The notes under the pieces were generated by a model. It did not search any database. It had not been told where the DNA came from and saw only the letters and a program-made list of their open reading frames with translations. From Lunatimonas salinarum (GTDB taxonomy: Bacteria > Bacteroidota > Bacteroidia > Cytophagales > Cyclobacteriaceae), in NCBI RefSeq assembly GCF_017811155.1, contig NZ_JACVCV010000001.1:434001-498000 (forward strand): a stretch of 64,000 bases of DNA, read 5' to 3'. Positions 55,547-64,000 of the stretch are shown here, piece after piece. Numbering within the stretch: position 1 is the first letter of the stretch; each line of letters begins with the position of its first letter. A program made the translations under genes and the position numbers.

Positions 55547-55903
55547 ATGGGTAGAAAAAAATCCAACGACTGGAAAAAACGGGACGGGGTAGTGTATTCC
55601 ACGTCTGATGATTTTGAGTTTGACGATAACAGCCTGGAAGCGCAACTAACCCTGCCTCCCCAACAGCAGCAGTTACGTATCCAATTGGACAAAAAATCCC
55701 GCGGTGGCAAGCAGGTTACCTTGGTGACCGGGTTTGTGGGGAGCGAAGAAGATCTCAAGGCGCTGGGCAAGGCCATCAAAATCAAATGCGGTGTGGGAGG
55801 CAACGTCAAAGACGGAGAAATCCTGATTCAGGGAGATTTTCGAGACAAGATCTTGGACTTTCTAGCATCGGAAGGATACAAGGTAAAAAAAGTGGGGGGC
55901 TAG
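55547..55903 (+). CDS. SUI1/YciH-family translation initiation factor
   Basis: 118 residues. The N-terminal part is variable and acidic; the SUI1 domain (about 40-115) has LRIQLDKKSRGGKQVTLVTGFVGSEEDLKALGKAIKIKCGVGG and ends FLASEGYKVKKVGG. Bacterial relatives bind the 30S subunit and affect start-site choice, which is of interest in a phylum with weak Shine-Dalgarno use. Short 6-base gap to the universal stress gene upstream implies shared transcript. Confidence 0.92.
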   Translation: MGRKKSNDWKKRDGVVYSTSDDFEFDDNSLEAQLTLPPQQQQLRIQLDKKSRGGKQVTLVTGFVGSEEDLKALGKAIKIKCGVGGNVKDGEILIQGDFRDKILDFLASEGYKVKKVGG

Positions 55904-55934
55904 CAGACGTGTACACGAACGTGGCATTTCCAGT

Positions 55935-57173
55935 ATGAGGTATCTTTTTATTTACAGCGCCTTTGCAGGGCACGTATACCGTACTTTTCTGCTAGCAAAA
56001 CAGTTGGTCGCGGACGGCCATGAAGTACATTACCTTCTCCTGACTAAAAATCCTCCTAATTGGAACGTACCTGGCGCTAGGATACAGGTAATTGGCTCGG
56101 CACCTATGTATACGGCCTTCCATGGATTTCCCGAAAAAAAAGATGAAAGGACCGTTCGAGAAATCTTTACAAAAGCAGGGAACATACTACTGGAAGCCGT
56201 CGAAGCACATCGCCCAGATCACATCTTCTTGGATGAATTCTGTAGCATTGAGCTTCATTGTCTTATACCAGCAGGTTTTGCCAACCAAATCGAAGTGCTT
56301 ACACCATTTCTTCCTTCGAATCCAAACACGGACTTTCCTCCGCAAGATAGATACGGCATGCCTGGTCCTGATGCCAGCGTTTTATGGTCAAACTACGAAG
56401 AGGAACAAGGAGAAACTGTTTCGGCGCGTCAAAAGCTCATTCGTGCACTTTTCGGCGAGCATATAGCCCATTTAGAACATCGGATTTGGACATTTAACAA
56501 ATTGCACCCCGCAGTATCAGGCATTAAAAAAACCTACCTGCACGATGCTTCTTTTGACTTTGGCGGACAACCCATCAAACCTTGGGAGCGCTATGGAGGA
56601 CCATCCATCGACCTTTCGAGACCAGAAGATGTGGCACCTTTACTTTCTACCATGGTGGCACATCATCTCGGAAAAAAATCCGAAAACAAACTGATCACCG
56701 TATCCTTCGGGACGGTGATTAACGACTTGGTTGCTGCTGACGCCCTGATCGAATTTTTCGATTCACTGAATGCCCTAGCGGAAAAATTTAAATGGATACT
56801 TTTTGTTGCAAAACTACCCGCTCCCATCGCTTCAAGCGTAAAAAAAACGGCAGTTAATCTCATTTTTATGAAATCGTTGCCTCAACTTTTCTTGGTAAAG
56901 CAATCAAGTCTATTAATTACCCATGGGGGTGGAGGAGCGGTATACGAAGCGTTGGCACTGGGAATACCGTTGCTGGTTATACCGCCTAAGAACATCTTTG
57001 ATTATCCAGGAAATGCAGCTAGGGTGGTCTACCATCAAGTGGGTCTTTCTCTTTCCTCTCAAAGCCCTATTGAGGCGATCAGTCAGGCATTAGAAGAGTT
57101 GCTTGCAAACAAAAAATACACCCTAAATGCCCAAAAATGGGCAAAGAAATTGGCTTTTGAAAGGATTGCATGA
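55935..57173 (+). CDS. GT1-family glycosyltransferase (UGT/MGT-like)
   Basis: 412 residues in a GT-B fold. Begins RYLFIYSAFAGHVYRTFLLAKQLVADGHEVHYL, the acceptor-domain opening of MGT/UGT enzymes with the catalytic His at the GHV. The C-terminal donor domain has VSFGTVINDL and SLLITHGGGGAVYEALALGIPLLVIPPKNIFDYPGNAARV, matching the HGGxGT...P...DQ nucleotide-sugar motif (D/Q region altered to FDYPGN). Such enzymes decorate small molecules, macrolides or peptides. It converges with the FkbM methyltransferase and sits beside the RiPP-like ORF, which makes a tailoring role worth testing. Confidence 0.85.
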   Translation: MRYLFIYSAFAGHVYRTFLLAKQLVADGHEVHYLLLTKNPPNWNVPGARIQVIGSAPMYTAFHGFPEKKDERTVREIFTKAGNILLEAVEAHRPDHIFLDEFCSIELHCLIPAGFANQIEVLTPFLPSNPNTDFPPQDRYGMPGPDASVLWSNYEEEQGETVSARQKLIRALFGEHIAHLEHRIWTFNKLHPAVSGIKKTYLHDASFDFGGQPIKPWERYGGPSIDLSRPEDVAPLLSTMVAHHLGKKSENKLITVSFGTVINDLVAADALIEFFDSLNALAEKFKWILFVAKLPAPIASSVKKTAVNLIFMKSLPQLFLVKQSSLLITHGGGGAVYEALALGIPLLVIPPKNIFDYPGNAARVVYHQVGLSLSSQSPIEAISQALEELLANKKYTLNAQKWAKKLAFERIA

Positions 57174-57199
57174 ACGTTGGATTCCTAAAACCATACTTC

Positions 57200-57862
57200 C
57201 TACGGAATCCGTTTATTTACGATGGTGGTAACGTTGCCCCTCACGTAATAATTGAATACACCAAACACCTCCACGATCGCCTTAAAAAACGCTTGACCAC
57301 AGCCTGGGAATCGGCGGTCGTGAAGCTCAATCTGAAGAATCTTCACTCGCTTGAGCCAATTTTGATAATCTTTGGAAAAAAGCATACGCTCTGCACCTTC
57401 GATATCCACTTTGAGCAAATCAATGCGTTTAAATTGGTATTTGGTTACGATCCAATCCATTGATACTGCTCGGACATTACCTGAGGTCAGATTTTCCTCC
57501 GAATAGATAGTGAAGGGATATCCATGGGGGTTCTTTAGTTCAAGCGTGACCGCAGAATGCCAAATCCCTGCCTGCTCAAGGTTGATTCCTTGGTATGGAT
57601 CGGAATTCCTTTTAAGCAATTCAAAATTGGCTGGGTCGGGTTCTACGCAGATAATGTGCGCTTCCGGATGTTCCCGTTTAGTGAACAAAGTATACAGGCC
57701 TATATTTGCACCCAAATCAACCACTGTTTGAATAGGATACGTTACCGGCAACTTATAGGCTTCCTCCTCAAAAATTTCTTTGTACACCCACCTATCCGAA
57801 AACTTCCCATCCCGTAGATTCACGGGATACCGAAGGTTTAAGGGACTTTCCTGAATTATCAA
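57200..57862 (-). CDS. FkbM-family methyltransferase
   Basis: 220 residues. VDLGANIGLYTLF (SAM motif I, about 48-60), ICVEPDPANFELL and IDLLKVDIEGAERMLF (about 145-160) are the FkbM signature. Methylates an O or N of a small molecule, sugar or peptide. The start is TTG at 57862; an in-frame stop lies just before it and no nearby ATG exists. It lies 89 bases downstream of the 34-codon RiPP-like ORF on the same strand with a hairpin between, so it may be in that transcript. The 3' end converges with the GT1 gene. Confidence 0.85.
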   Translation of the reverse strand: MIIQESPLNLRYPVNLRDGKFSDRWVYKEIFEEEAYKLPVTYPIQTVVDLGANIGLYTLFTKREHPEAHIICVEPDPANFELLKRNSDPYQGINLEQAGIWHSAVTLELKNPHGYPFTIYSEENLTSGNVRAVSMDWIVTKYQFKRIDLLKVDIEGAERMLFSKDYQNWLKRVKILQIELHDRRFPGCGQAFFKAIVEVFGVFNYYVRGNVTTIVNKRIP

Positions 57863-57912
57863 TGTAAACGTTTAGAGAGCAAATGGAAAACCACATTAAA
57901 ATAACCCCTATG

Positions 57913-57942
57913 GTGATTTTGAAGACCTTGCAACAAAATCAC
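57913..57942 (-). promoter_or_regulatory. Perfect hairpin right after the RiPP-like ORF
   Basis: A 9-bp perfect stem GTGATTTTG/CAAAATCAC (57942-57934 with 57921-57913) around a 12-base loop, starting 8 bases beyond the stop of the 34-codon ORF. No long T run follows. Hairpins between a RiPP precursor gene and its maturation genes often limit read-through and stabilise the precursor mRNA; that role here is inference. Confidence 0.6.
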
Positions 57943-57950
57943 GCTATTTG

Positions 57951-58055
57951 TCACGAAGTACCGTCGTAAAAAGTACCTTCGAAGGAGCCAGCTATACCCC
58001 CTGATTCAACTGTTGCCTCTTCCATTTTCGGTTCAATCCATACTTTCTTTCCCAT
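57951..58055 (-). CDS. Candidate RiPP precursor peptide, 34 residues
   Basis: ATG at 58055, TGA at 57951-57953. The N terminus is basic (MGKK), followed by WIEP at 6-9 (a WxxP like the YxxP recognised by RiPP recognition elements of lasso systems), an acidic stretch KMEEATVES, a Gly-Gly at 19-20, and a Gly/Ser/Thr-rich tail with Glu26 and Asp31 (SFEGTFYDGTS). If the core starts at Gly19 or Gly20, Glu26 is at position 8 or 7, a distance that fits a lasso macrolactam; if GG is a cleavage site, the core is the last 14 residues. No cyclase, B1/RRE or peptidase gene is in the window. A TAnnTTTG match lies 43 bases upstream. Confidence 0.6.
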   Translation of the reverse strand: MGKKVWIEPKMEEATVESGGIAGSFEGTFYDGTS

Positions 58056-58097
58056 TTTCTTAGTTGTTAAAAGGTTTCTCCACAGAATTTACGTGAT

Positions 58098-58105
58098 CAA
58101 ATATA
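58098..58105 (-). promoter_or_regulatory. Candidate -7 element for the RiPP-like ORF
   Basis: Minus-strand TATATTTG, exact TAnnTTTG, 43 bases before the ATG at 58055 and just downstream of a run of A. The -33 element is weak (TTAG). This supports separate transcription of the small ORF and the FkbM gene. Confidence 0.5.
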
Positions 58106-58188
58106 TCATTTTTTTTTACTAACTGATTACCTTCCTCGTAAAAAACCGAAAAATCGCCAATTGTCATCCCAAATCAAATCTCACCCCC

Positions 58189-59691
58189 TCAAAACACCCA
58201 CCTAACCAAGGACAGCGAAACCAACCAAAGCAACAGCACCGCCATTAAATTTAACCAAATACCCACCTTCATCATTTCCTTGATGGAGATCATTCCACTG
58301 GAGAAAAGGATGGCATTGGGTGGGGTGGAGATGGGAAGCATAAAGGCAAAACTGGAAGCCATGGTAATGGGGATCACAAAGGGCAAAACCTCCTCTCCCA
58401 TCCCATCGGCTATGCCAAATACCACCGGAAGAAAGATCGTGACCAACGCCACATTGCTCATCAGCTCGGTTAAAAACAGGCAAACCAGAATCAACCCCAG
58501 AATCAGCCAAGCAAGAGACAAAGCCGAGGTTCCTGCCACATAGGCCCCAATCGCCTGAATAATACCTGCGGCCTCCATGCCTTTGGCCAAGCTCATTCCT
58601 CCCCCAAAAAGTAACAAGACCCCCCAGGGCAGCTCCTTCATACTCTTCCAATCCAGCAGCTTGGCATCGCTACCCGCACCGTTGGGCACCAAAAACATGC
58701 AGATCCCACCCGTCATGGCAATGATGGTGTCGTTTAGCAGTGTCGTCTGAAACAGCAGATTGAGCGGTTCCCGCAAAATCCAACACAAGGCCGTGGCTAC
58801 AAGTACCAGGGAAACCCGCACCTCCGCTTTGGAAATGGGCCCCAAATTCCGCAACTGCTCCTGAATGACGTGATCCGATCCCGCGATCTGCCCCAGTCCA
58901 TTGGGGTAAAGCACACGGACCAAAAACACGTACATCATGAGCAGCATCACTCCCCCTACCGGCAAGCCGATCAATAGCCAGCGGTTAAAGTCCAAACTAA
59001 ACCCGTAAAACTGATCCATCAAACCCACCAAAACCACATTGGGCGGCGTGCCGATAAGGGTAATCACGCCACCGATGTTGGCGGCATAGGCAATACCCAG
59101 CATCAACGTGAACGAAAAATGGACAAATCCCTTGTGATCCCCCATATCCGGATTGGCCGTTACGATTAACTGAACGATGGACATGGCAATCGGCAGCATC
59201 ATCACTGCGGTGGCAGTATTACTGATCCACATGCTCAAAAATGCGGTGGCCAGGTAAAATCCGGCGATAATGCCATTCGCTTTGGTGCCCGTGACCCGAA
59301 TTAAATTAAGGGCAATGCGTAAGTGCAACCGATTCTTTTCCATTGCCAACGCAATGATAAACCCGCCCATGAAGAGGTAAATAACGGGATCGGCATAGGG
59401 CAGCGTAGCCCCTCTCATATCAAAAATCCCTAACAGCGGAAACGCCACAATAGGTAACAATGCCGTAACAGGTATGGGTACTGCTTCGGAGACCCACCAA
59501 GTGACCATCCAAGCAGCCAGGGCAATTACCCGTATCCCATCGGAAGGCTCCACAAGCCCTGCGAAGGAAGCTAACAGGATCCCTCCAAAAATCATAGGCG
59601 CTAGCCAAATTCCCACCTTGCTTACGTGCATCGTATTGGAATCAATCGTTTGAGTTATTCCAGTAGTTGAAATCCGCCCTTGCCCTGCCAA
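58189..59691 (-). CDS. DASS-family sodium/anion symporter (SLC13)
   Basis: 500 residues with about 11-12 hydrophobic segments. Two inverted-repeat SNT motifs are visible (WISNTATAVMMLPIA, about 173-187, and ELMSNVALVTIFLPV, about 412-426), plus AANIGGVITLIGTPPNVVLVG and FMLPISTPPNAILFSSG, the P-loops that hold carboxylate in the divalent anion:sodium symporters. Likely substrates are dicarboxylates, citrate or sulfate. A second start at 59631 (MHVSKVG) would remove a 20-residue polar extension. It is downstream of the cytochrome gene and upstream of the RiPP-like ORF. Confidence 0.9.
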   Translation of the reverse strand: MAGQGRISTTGITQTIDSNTMHVSKVGIWLAPMIFGGILLASFAGLVEPSDGIRVIALAAWMVTWWVSEAVPIPVTALLPIVAFPLLGIFDMRGATLPYADPVIYLFMGGFIIALAMEKNRLHLRIALNLIRVTGTKANGIIAGFYLATAFLSMWISNTATAVMMLPIAMSIVQLIVTANPDMGDHKGFVHFSFTLMLGIAYAANIGGVITLIGTPPNVVLVGLMDQFYGFSLDFNRWLLIGLPVGGVMLLMMYVFLVRVLYPNGLGQIAGSDHVIQEQLRNLGPISKAEVRVSLVLVATALCWILREPLNLLFQTTLLNDTIIAMTGGICMFLVPNGAGSDAKLLDWKSMKELPWGVLLLFGGGMSLAKGMEAAGIIQAIGAYVAGTSALSLAWLILGLILVCLFLTELMSNVALVTIFLPVVFGIADGMGEEVLPFVIPITMASSFAFMLPISTPPNAILFSSGMISIKEMMKVGIWLNLMAVLLLWLVSLSLVRWVF

Positions 59692-59717
59692 TTACGGAAT
59701 ATCCCTGCCAAAGCCCC

Positions 59718-61169
59718 CTAGGGTAGGTTAGTTCCCACAGGTAGCACCTCTACAGTGAGCGAATCGATGACATTGACCTCAAACCCGAGATTGACCGTCA
59801 ACTTACCGAGCTTACTTTCCAGCTGATTGGCGCCGCCCTCCGTCACACGGGTCTCCCAGGCATAGAGGCTTCGTAGATTTCTCAATTCCGAAAGGCTGGA
59901 TATACCCTGGTCCCCAACTTGAGATCCGTAAATATTCAGAAACTCCAGATAGGTCAATCCTTTGATATGCTCCATGGCGGCATCCGAAACCGGTGTTTTC
60001 TCCAGTCTGAGCTTGGTCAGGTTCTTTAGTTTGGCTACAGGTGCCAGCCCTTGATCAGATATATTGCTTTCCTTAAGGTCCAGCCAAGTTATTTGATCCG
60101 GGAAATTCTCTGCAAGTCCCGCCAAAAGTTCTTCCACAGGCAGCTTTTTGTCTATCGTTACCTGTAACCAATTCGAATTTGCTGCCAAGGTTTTGATCAT
60201 TACCCCCTGATCCTGAAATTCCTTTATCTTCTCCGCACTGGGTACCGGCGGTTCAGAGGCCAAGAGGATTTCAACTTCAGACTTGTTTGCATTGGGATCT
60301 ACGAGGGTTTGGAGAATCTCATCAATCGAACCATCCACCTTTACCTCTGCCACTTTCTTGTCAAAAGGAGCTCCTTCCGAAATCCACCATTCAAGCAAGG
60401 CAACCTGCTGTTCGGTAAGCTGCGTCTTTCCCTTGGGCGGCATATGTTCTTCGTCGGTCTCGGGCAAGTGGATCCGTTGTAACAACAGGCTTTGCGCAGG
60501 ATCTCCGGCTACGAATGCCGCTCCACTTTCTCCGCCGCGCTGCATCGCCTGCACTGTGTGCATCTGCAAATCTCCCTTTTTCTTGCTCGCATTGTGGCAG
60601 GAATTGCAGCGCATCTCCAAGATGGGATGTACGATATCGCCAAATACCTCCGCTTCCTCCAGGTTCGTGATAAGCTTAGGTCCTTTGGACTGCTCCAGAC
60701 CGACCAATGCACGGAGTGAATTTGGCATATTTTGGGTAAGGTAGTTACTGCCATGGGTAAGCGAGCCCCCGTAGTGCCCTGCCCCACCCAAAAAGACCAT
60801 CATCAGGGCCAAACTCCCCAAATAGGCCTTTTTTAACTTCTCCGTGCCCTTTTCCTCGTATTGACGCTGTAGCCACCAGGCTCCAAAGGAGAAAACGACC
60901 AGTGCGATACCGAGCCATTGGTGAATTCCCAGCAAGTCTTCGCTGTATCCTCCATCTCGGGCGAGCATTAAGCCCAAAACGGCCGCTACCAATGCGGAAA
61001 CTGCGCCTATAAACAATGTAAAGCCTACGGCAGGCCGAAGGGATTGGTAGTTTTTCCTTTTGGATACCAGCTCCAACAAAACGGCCATTACCAAAAAGCC
61101 GATGGGCAGGTGCAAAAATAGGGGGTGAAACCTCCCCAAAAACAGCAGCAAATCTCCTGATTCCTCCAT
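59718..61169 (-). CDS. DUF2231 / planctomycete-type cytochrome c protein with LRR tail
   Basis: 483 residues. Four N-terminal membrane helices (about 15-145; FLHLPIGFLVMAVLLELV as in DUF2231), then a cytochrome c module with heme site CNSCH (about 194-198) and likely axial Met in EEHMPPKGK, as in PSCyt1 proteins. The C-terminal part (about 335-440) has leucine-rich repeat-like segments (LTKLRLEKTPVSDAAMEHI, LEFLNIYGSQVGDQGI). The N-terminal membrane part suggests localisation in the inner membrane with heme facing the periplasm. Same operon as the DUF1501 and DUF1553 genes upstream. Confidence 0.88.
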   Translation of the reverse strand: MEESGDLLLFLGRFHPLFLHLPIGFLVMAVLLELVSKRKNYQSLRPAVGFTLFIGAVSALVAAVLGLMLARDGGYSEDLLGIHQWLGIALVVFSFGAWWLQRQYEEKGTEKLKKAYLGSLALMMVFLGGAGHYGGSLTHGSNYLTQNMPNSLRALVGLEQSKGPKLITNLEEAEVFGDIVHPILEMRCNSCHNASKKKGDLQMHTVQAMQRGGESGAAFVAGDPAQSLLLQRIHLPETDEEHMPPKGKTQLTEQQVALLEWWISEGAPFDKKVAEVKVDGSIDEILQTLVDPNANKSEVEILLASEPPVPSAEKIKEFQDQGVMIKTLAANSNWLQVTIDKKLPVEELLAGLAENFPDQITWLDLKESNISDQGLAPVAKLKNLTKLRLEKTPVSDAAMEHIKGLTYLEFLNIYGSQVGDQGISSLSELRNLRSLYAWETRVTEGGANQLESKLGKLTVNLGFEVNVIDSLTVEVLPVGTNLP

Positions 61170-61184
61170 GAGTATATTATCTTT

Positions 61185-62675
61185 CTATGCAATAACTTTA
61201 TGAACTACCTTCCCAGCCACATCCGTGAGTCGAAAATCCCGCCCTTGGGCAAAGTAGGTAAATTTCTCGTGGTCCATCCCGGCCAAATGCAAAATGGTTG
61301 CCTGAAGGTCGTGGACATGCACCTTGTCTTTGATTCCATAGTAGCCGATTTCGTCCGTCTCTCCCAAGCTAAATCCCCCCTTTACGCCACCTCCGGCCAT
61401 CCAAATGGGAAAGGCCTCGGTGTGATGATCACGGCCTTTAAATGGCCAAACCCGTCCTCCCCGGTTTTCCTGCATCGGCGTCCGTCCAAACTCTCCGCCC
61501 CAGACGACCAAGGTTTCATCCAACAGGCCCCTTTGCTTGAGGTCTTTTACCAGGGCAGTCATAGGTCGATCCACTTGGCCGCACTTACGGACCAATCCGT
61601 TTTCCAAAGAGTCACCCTCGCTTACCCCATGCGTATCCCAACCCCAGTCAAACAACTGCACAAAGCGTACTCCCTGCTCTACCAACCTCCTGGCGAGGAG
61701 GCAATTGTTGGCAAAGGATGTCTTCCCGGGTTCGGTACCATACATCTGATGGATGTATTCGGGCTCATCTTTGATATCCATGACCTCTGGCACCGAGGTC
61801 TGCATTCGAAACGCCATCTCATATTGGGAGATGCGGGTCAAAATCTCCGGGTCTCCCACCTCCTGATATTCCGTCTCGTTTACTTGATTGATCGCATCTA
61901 TGGTACGCTTGCGTAGGTCGCCGCTCATTCCCTCCGGGTTGGAAACATACAGGACGGGATCGCCTTCTGACCGGCACTGTACTCCTTGGTAGACAGAGGG
62001 CAAAAAGCCACTACCCCACACGGACTTACCAGCATCCGGGGTATTGCCACCGGAAACCAGCACGATAAAGCCGGGCAGGTTTTCATTGTCGGTGCCCAGC
62101 CCATACGTTACCCAGGATCCCATGCTTGGGCGCCCTAACCTAGGACCACCTGTCTGTAGCAGCAACTGCGCCGGCGCGTGGTTAAACTCGTCGGTATGCA
62201 TGGTCTTTATCAGCGTCACATCATCGGCGATGGTAGAGAAATGCGGAAGCAAATCAGAAATCATCATCCCGGACTCTCCACGAGGCTTAAACACGGCTTG
62301 GGGACCTAACATCTTTGGAACCCCCTGAATAAACGCAAACTTCTTACCTTCCAGAAGGGATTGGGGACAGTCTTTGCCATCCAGCTTGGCCAATTCCGGT
62401 TTGTAATCAAATAGCTCCAGTTGAGAAGGAGCCCCTGCCATATGGAGGTAAATGATGCGTTTGGCCTTGGGTGCAAAATGGGGCAGCTTGGCCGCCAATC
62501 CTTCCATCACCTGCTTGGCCTTTTGCTCCTCGGTGGGAGAAGGGCCGCACGACATCATAGACCCAAAGGCTACAGACCCCAGCCCAGCAGCGCATTTCTT
62601 CAAAAAATGCCTCCTTGTCTGCTGCTGTAGGGATCGAAATTGCAGTTCCTGCAGTAAATTCATCGAATGCTTCAT
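61185..62675 (-). CDS. DUF1501 protein, Tat-exported
   Basis: 496 residues. [24 protein letters not shown] is a twin-arginine signal ending in a lipobox-like Cys. The body has the DUF1501 order: [49 protein letters not shown] and WGGEFGRTP; the fold is related to sulfatases and phosphatases. The start ATG shares one base with the stop of the DUF1553 gene (TAATG). In these clusters DUF1501 is paired with DUF1549/DUF1553 and PSCyt1; its substrate is unknown. Confidence 0.92.
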   Translation of the reverse strand: MKHSMNLLQELQFRSLQQQTRRHFLKKCAAGLGSVAFGSMMSCGPSPTEEQKAKQVMEGLAAKLPHFAPKAKRIIYLHMAGAPSQLELFDYKPELAKLDGKDCPQSLLEGKKFAFIQGVPKMLGPQAVFKPRGESGMMISDLLPHFSTIADDVTLIKTMHTDEFNHAPAQLLLQTGGPRLGRPSMGSWVTYGLGTDNENLPGFIVLVSGGNTPDAGKSVWGSGFLPSVYQGVQCRSEGDPVLYVSNPEGMSGDLRKRTIDAINQVNETEYQEVGDPEILTRISQYEMAFRMQTSVPEVMDIKDEPEYIHQMYGTEPGKTSFANNCLLARRLVEQGVRFVQLFDWGWDTHGVSEGDSLENGLVRKCGQVDRPMTALVKDLKQRGLLDETLVVWGGEFGRTPMQENRGGRVWPFKGRDHHTEAFPIWMAGGGVKGGFSLGETDEIGYYGIKDKVHVHDLQATILHLAGMDHEKFTYFAQGRDFRLTDVAGKVVHKVIA

Positions 62676-64000
62676 TAAGATTTCATCACAAATTCATCCA
62701 AATTCATGATCACGTTTGCCATGACCGTCAGCACCGCCAGTTCTTTGTCTTCCTCTCCGGTAAACTGGCAAATCGCCTCCGGATCGTTGTCAAAATAAAC
62801 TTGGGTTTCTTCATATAAGCCCTGTAGGGCTTCCAGTTTTTCGGGATCAATGCCTCGCAACATGGCAAAGCTATACATCAGTGACAACTTTTCCGTGGCG
62901 GAATCCCCCGCCGCACTGGCCAATACCCGTTTGGCCAAAAACAGGGATGTTTCCAAATATACCGGGTCGTTCAACGCAACCAAGGCCTGTAAAGGGGTAT
63001 TTGTATCGATTCTTCTAGGTAGGCAAAATTCCCTGCTGGGTGCATCAAAGGTGATAAAAGAAGGATAAGGGCTGGTACGTCGCCAGAAAGTGTATAGAGC
63101 TCTTCTGTATTTGTCCTCCCCTTTGCTGGTCTTCCATTTTTCCCCTCCACTATATACTACCTGCCAAATCCCTTCCGGCTGCTCAGGCATCACGCTGGGA
63201 CCATACATTTTCGTACTTAGCAAGCCGCTTACGGCCAATGCCTGATCCCGAACTTGTTCTGCTTTGAGTCGTGTCCTTGGCCCTCTGGCGAGTAGGTAAT
63301 TATTCGGATCCTTATCCTTTAAATCCTCCCGGACAAAGGATGACTGACGGTAGGTTCCTGACATGACTAGTTGCTTTATCAGCCCCTTCAATTCCCACTT
63401 GTGCTCCTCCATAAACTGAAGCGCCAGCCAGTCGAGCAGCTCTGGATGTGTTGGGGCAAATCCTTGAGAACCGAAATCCTCCAATGTCTCCACGATTCCC
63501 ATACCAAACAATTGTTCCCAGAAGCGATTCACCAATACCCTGGCAGTCAGGGGATTCTCCTGGGAAACCAACCAATGTGCCAGTCCCAACCGATTGGACG
63601 GATAGGAATCAAAGGAATTCCACTTCTCGGGCACTCCCGGCTCCACTTCCTCCCCATGAACCATCCAATTTCCTTTTTCAAATACCTTCGATACACGCCG
63701 GTGACTCTCGGGCAGATCTAACATGATCGGCGTACTGATTTTCGGTTTGGTAGTATTCAACAAGTCATAAAACGTGGTTGCCACGTCCTCGTATCCTTGG
63801 CTGCCTTCACCGGGAATCGCCTCATGAAAGACCATCCACTCAATAATACATCCCGATCCCTCGGGCCCGTCAATCACCAGATACAAGTCCCGCTTACCGA
63901 CTACCGGATTCACCGGTATGGATACAGTCTGATACAGGGTATATTCCTTGTTCTTTTTCTCCTTTTCATCGTATTCGGTTCGGAATTTACGCTCCAACGG
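62675..64000 (-). CDS. DUF1553 (PSD1) protein, 5' part outside window
   Basis: At least 441 residues; the frame is open to the right edge, so the N-terminal part (in the family usually DUF1549 with an N-terminal cytochrome c) is not seen. [64 protein letters not shown] is the DUF1553 hallmark, followed by [26 protein letters not shown] and the C-terminal [35 protein letters not shown]. It shares one base with the DUF1501 start. Function is not established. Confidence 0.92.
   Translation of the reverse strand, partial: PLERKFRTEYDEKEKKNKEYTLYQTVSIPVNPVVGKRDLYLVIDGPEGSGCIIEWMVFHEAIPGEGSQGYEDVATTFYDLLNTTKPKISTPIMLDLPESHRRVSKVFEKGNWMVHGEEVEPGVPEKWNSFDSYPSNRLGLAHWLVSQENPLTARVLVNRFWEQLFGMGIVETLEDFGSQGFAPTHPELLDWLALQFMEEHKWELKGLIKQLVMSGTYRQSSFVREDLKDKDPNNYLLARGPRTRLKAEQVRDQALAVSGLLSTKMYGPSVMPEQPEGIWQVVYSGGEKWKTSKGEDKYRRALYTFWRRTSPYPSFITFDAPSREFCLPRRIDTNTPLQALVALNDPVYLETSLFLAKRVLASAAGDSATEKLSLMYSFAMLRGIDPEKLEALQGLYEETQVYFDNDPEAICQFTGEEDKELAVLTVMANVIMNLDEFVMKS

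Overview
The window reads as a chromosomal segment of a Bacteroidota bacterium, most likely a marine-type Cytophagales close to Cyclobacteriaceae. Supporting signs are DUF4199 and DUF2911 proteins, a Bacteroidota-style SUI1 factor and THUMP RNA methyltransferase, a roughly 465-residue PLP arginine decarboxylase, weak or absent Shine-Dalgarno sequences, several TAnnTTTG -7 promoter elements, and a DUF1501/DUF1553/planctomycete-type cytochrome cluster that is common in that group. The assignment rests on gene recognition by eye, not on a search.

Layout. 1-5974 (minus): two ORFs of a hybrid NRPS-PKS assembly line, A-PCP-KS-AT-ACP followed by a condensation domain that runs off the left edge. An AT-rich 530-base gap separates it from an MFS permease and a small CDGSH Fe-S protein. 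8324-12950 (minus): Nudix hydrolase and a tripartite exporter (adaptor, MacB-type permease, TolC) without an ATPase gene. 13123-19013: envelope glycosyltransferases, DUF4199 membrane proteins, a dihydroorotase homologue lacking its metal ligands, and an SDR. 19566-25533: nitrilase-family hydrolase, Nudix, a CrtO-like membrane protein, a noncoding tandem repeat, arginine decarboxylase. 25725-33886 (minus): FAD oxidoreductase, DUF2911 lipoprotein, acyl-CoA dehydrogenase/SDR pair, SelO, and metY-metX behind a SAM-I riboswitch. 34329-44477 (plus): lipid A deacylase-like protein, then protease / cysteine desulfurase / moaC / mobA / THUMP methyltransferase, a large propeller-amidohydrolase, csaA.

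44491-46379 holds the clearest foreign patch: an AT-rich chimeric ORF joining an AlbA_2/HATPase protein to a ParA-family fragment without a P-loop. Beyond it lie a TPR lipoprotein, an oxidoreductase and a GH10 xylanase, a PQQ-dehydrogenase remnant, argS, glutathione peroxidase, menA, universal stress protein and SUI1.

The most interesting spot is 55935-58105. A 34-codon ORF, not previously evident because of its size, looks like a RiPP precursor (basic start, WxxP, acidic leader, GG, Gly-rich tail with Glu and Asp). It has a promoter match upstream and a perfect 9-bp hairpin right after its stop. It is followed by an FkbM methyltransferase, which converges with a GT1 glycosyltransferase. No cyclase or peptidase is present in the window. 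A second small ORF (32 codons) lies between the SAM-I aptamer and metY and may be a leader peptide. The right edge holds a DASS transporter and the DUF1553-DUF1501-cytochrome operon.
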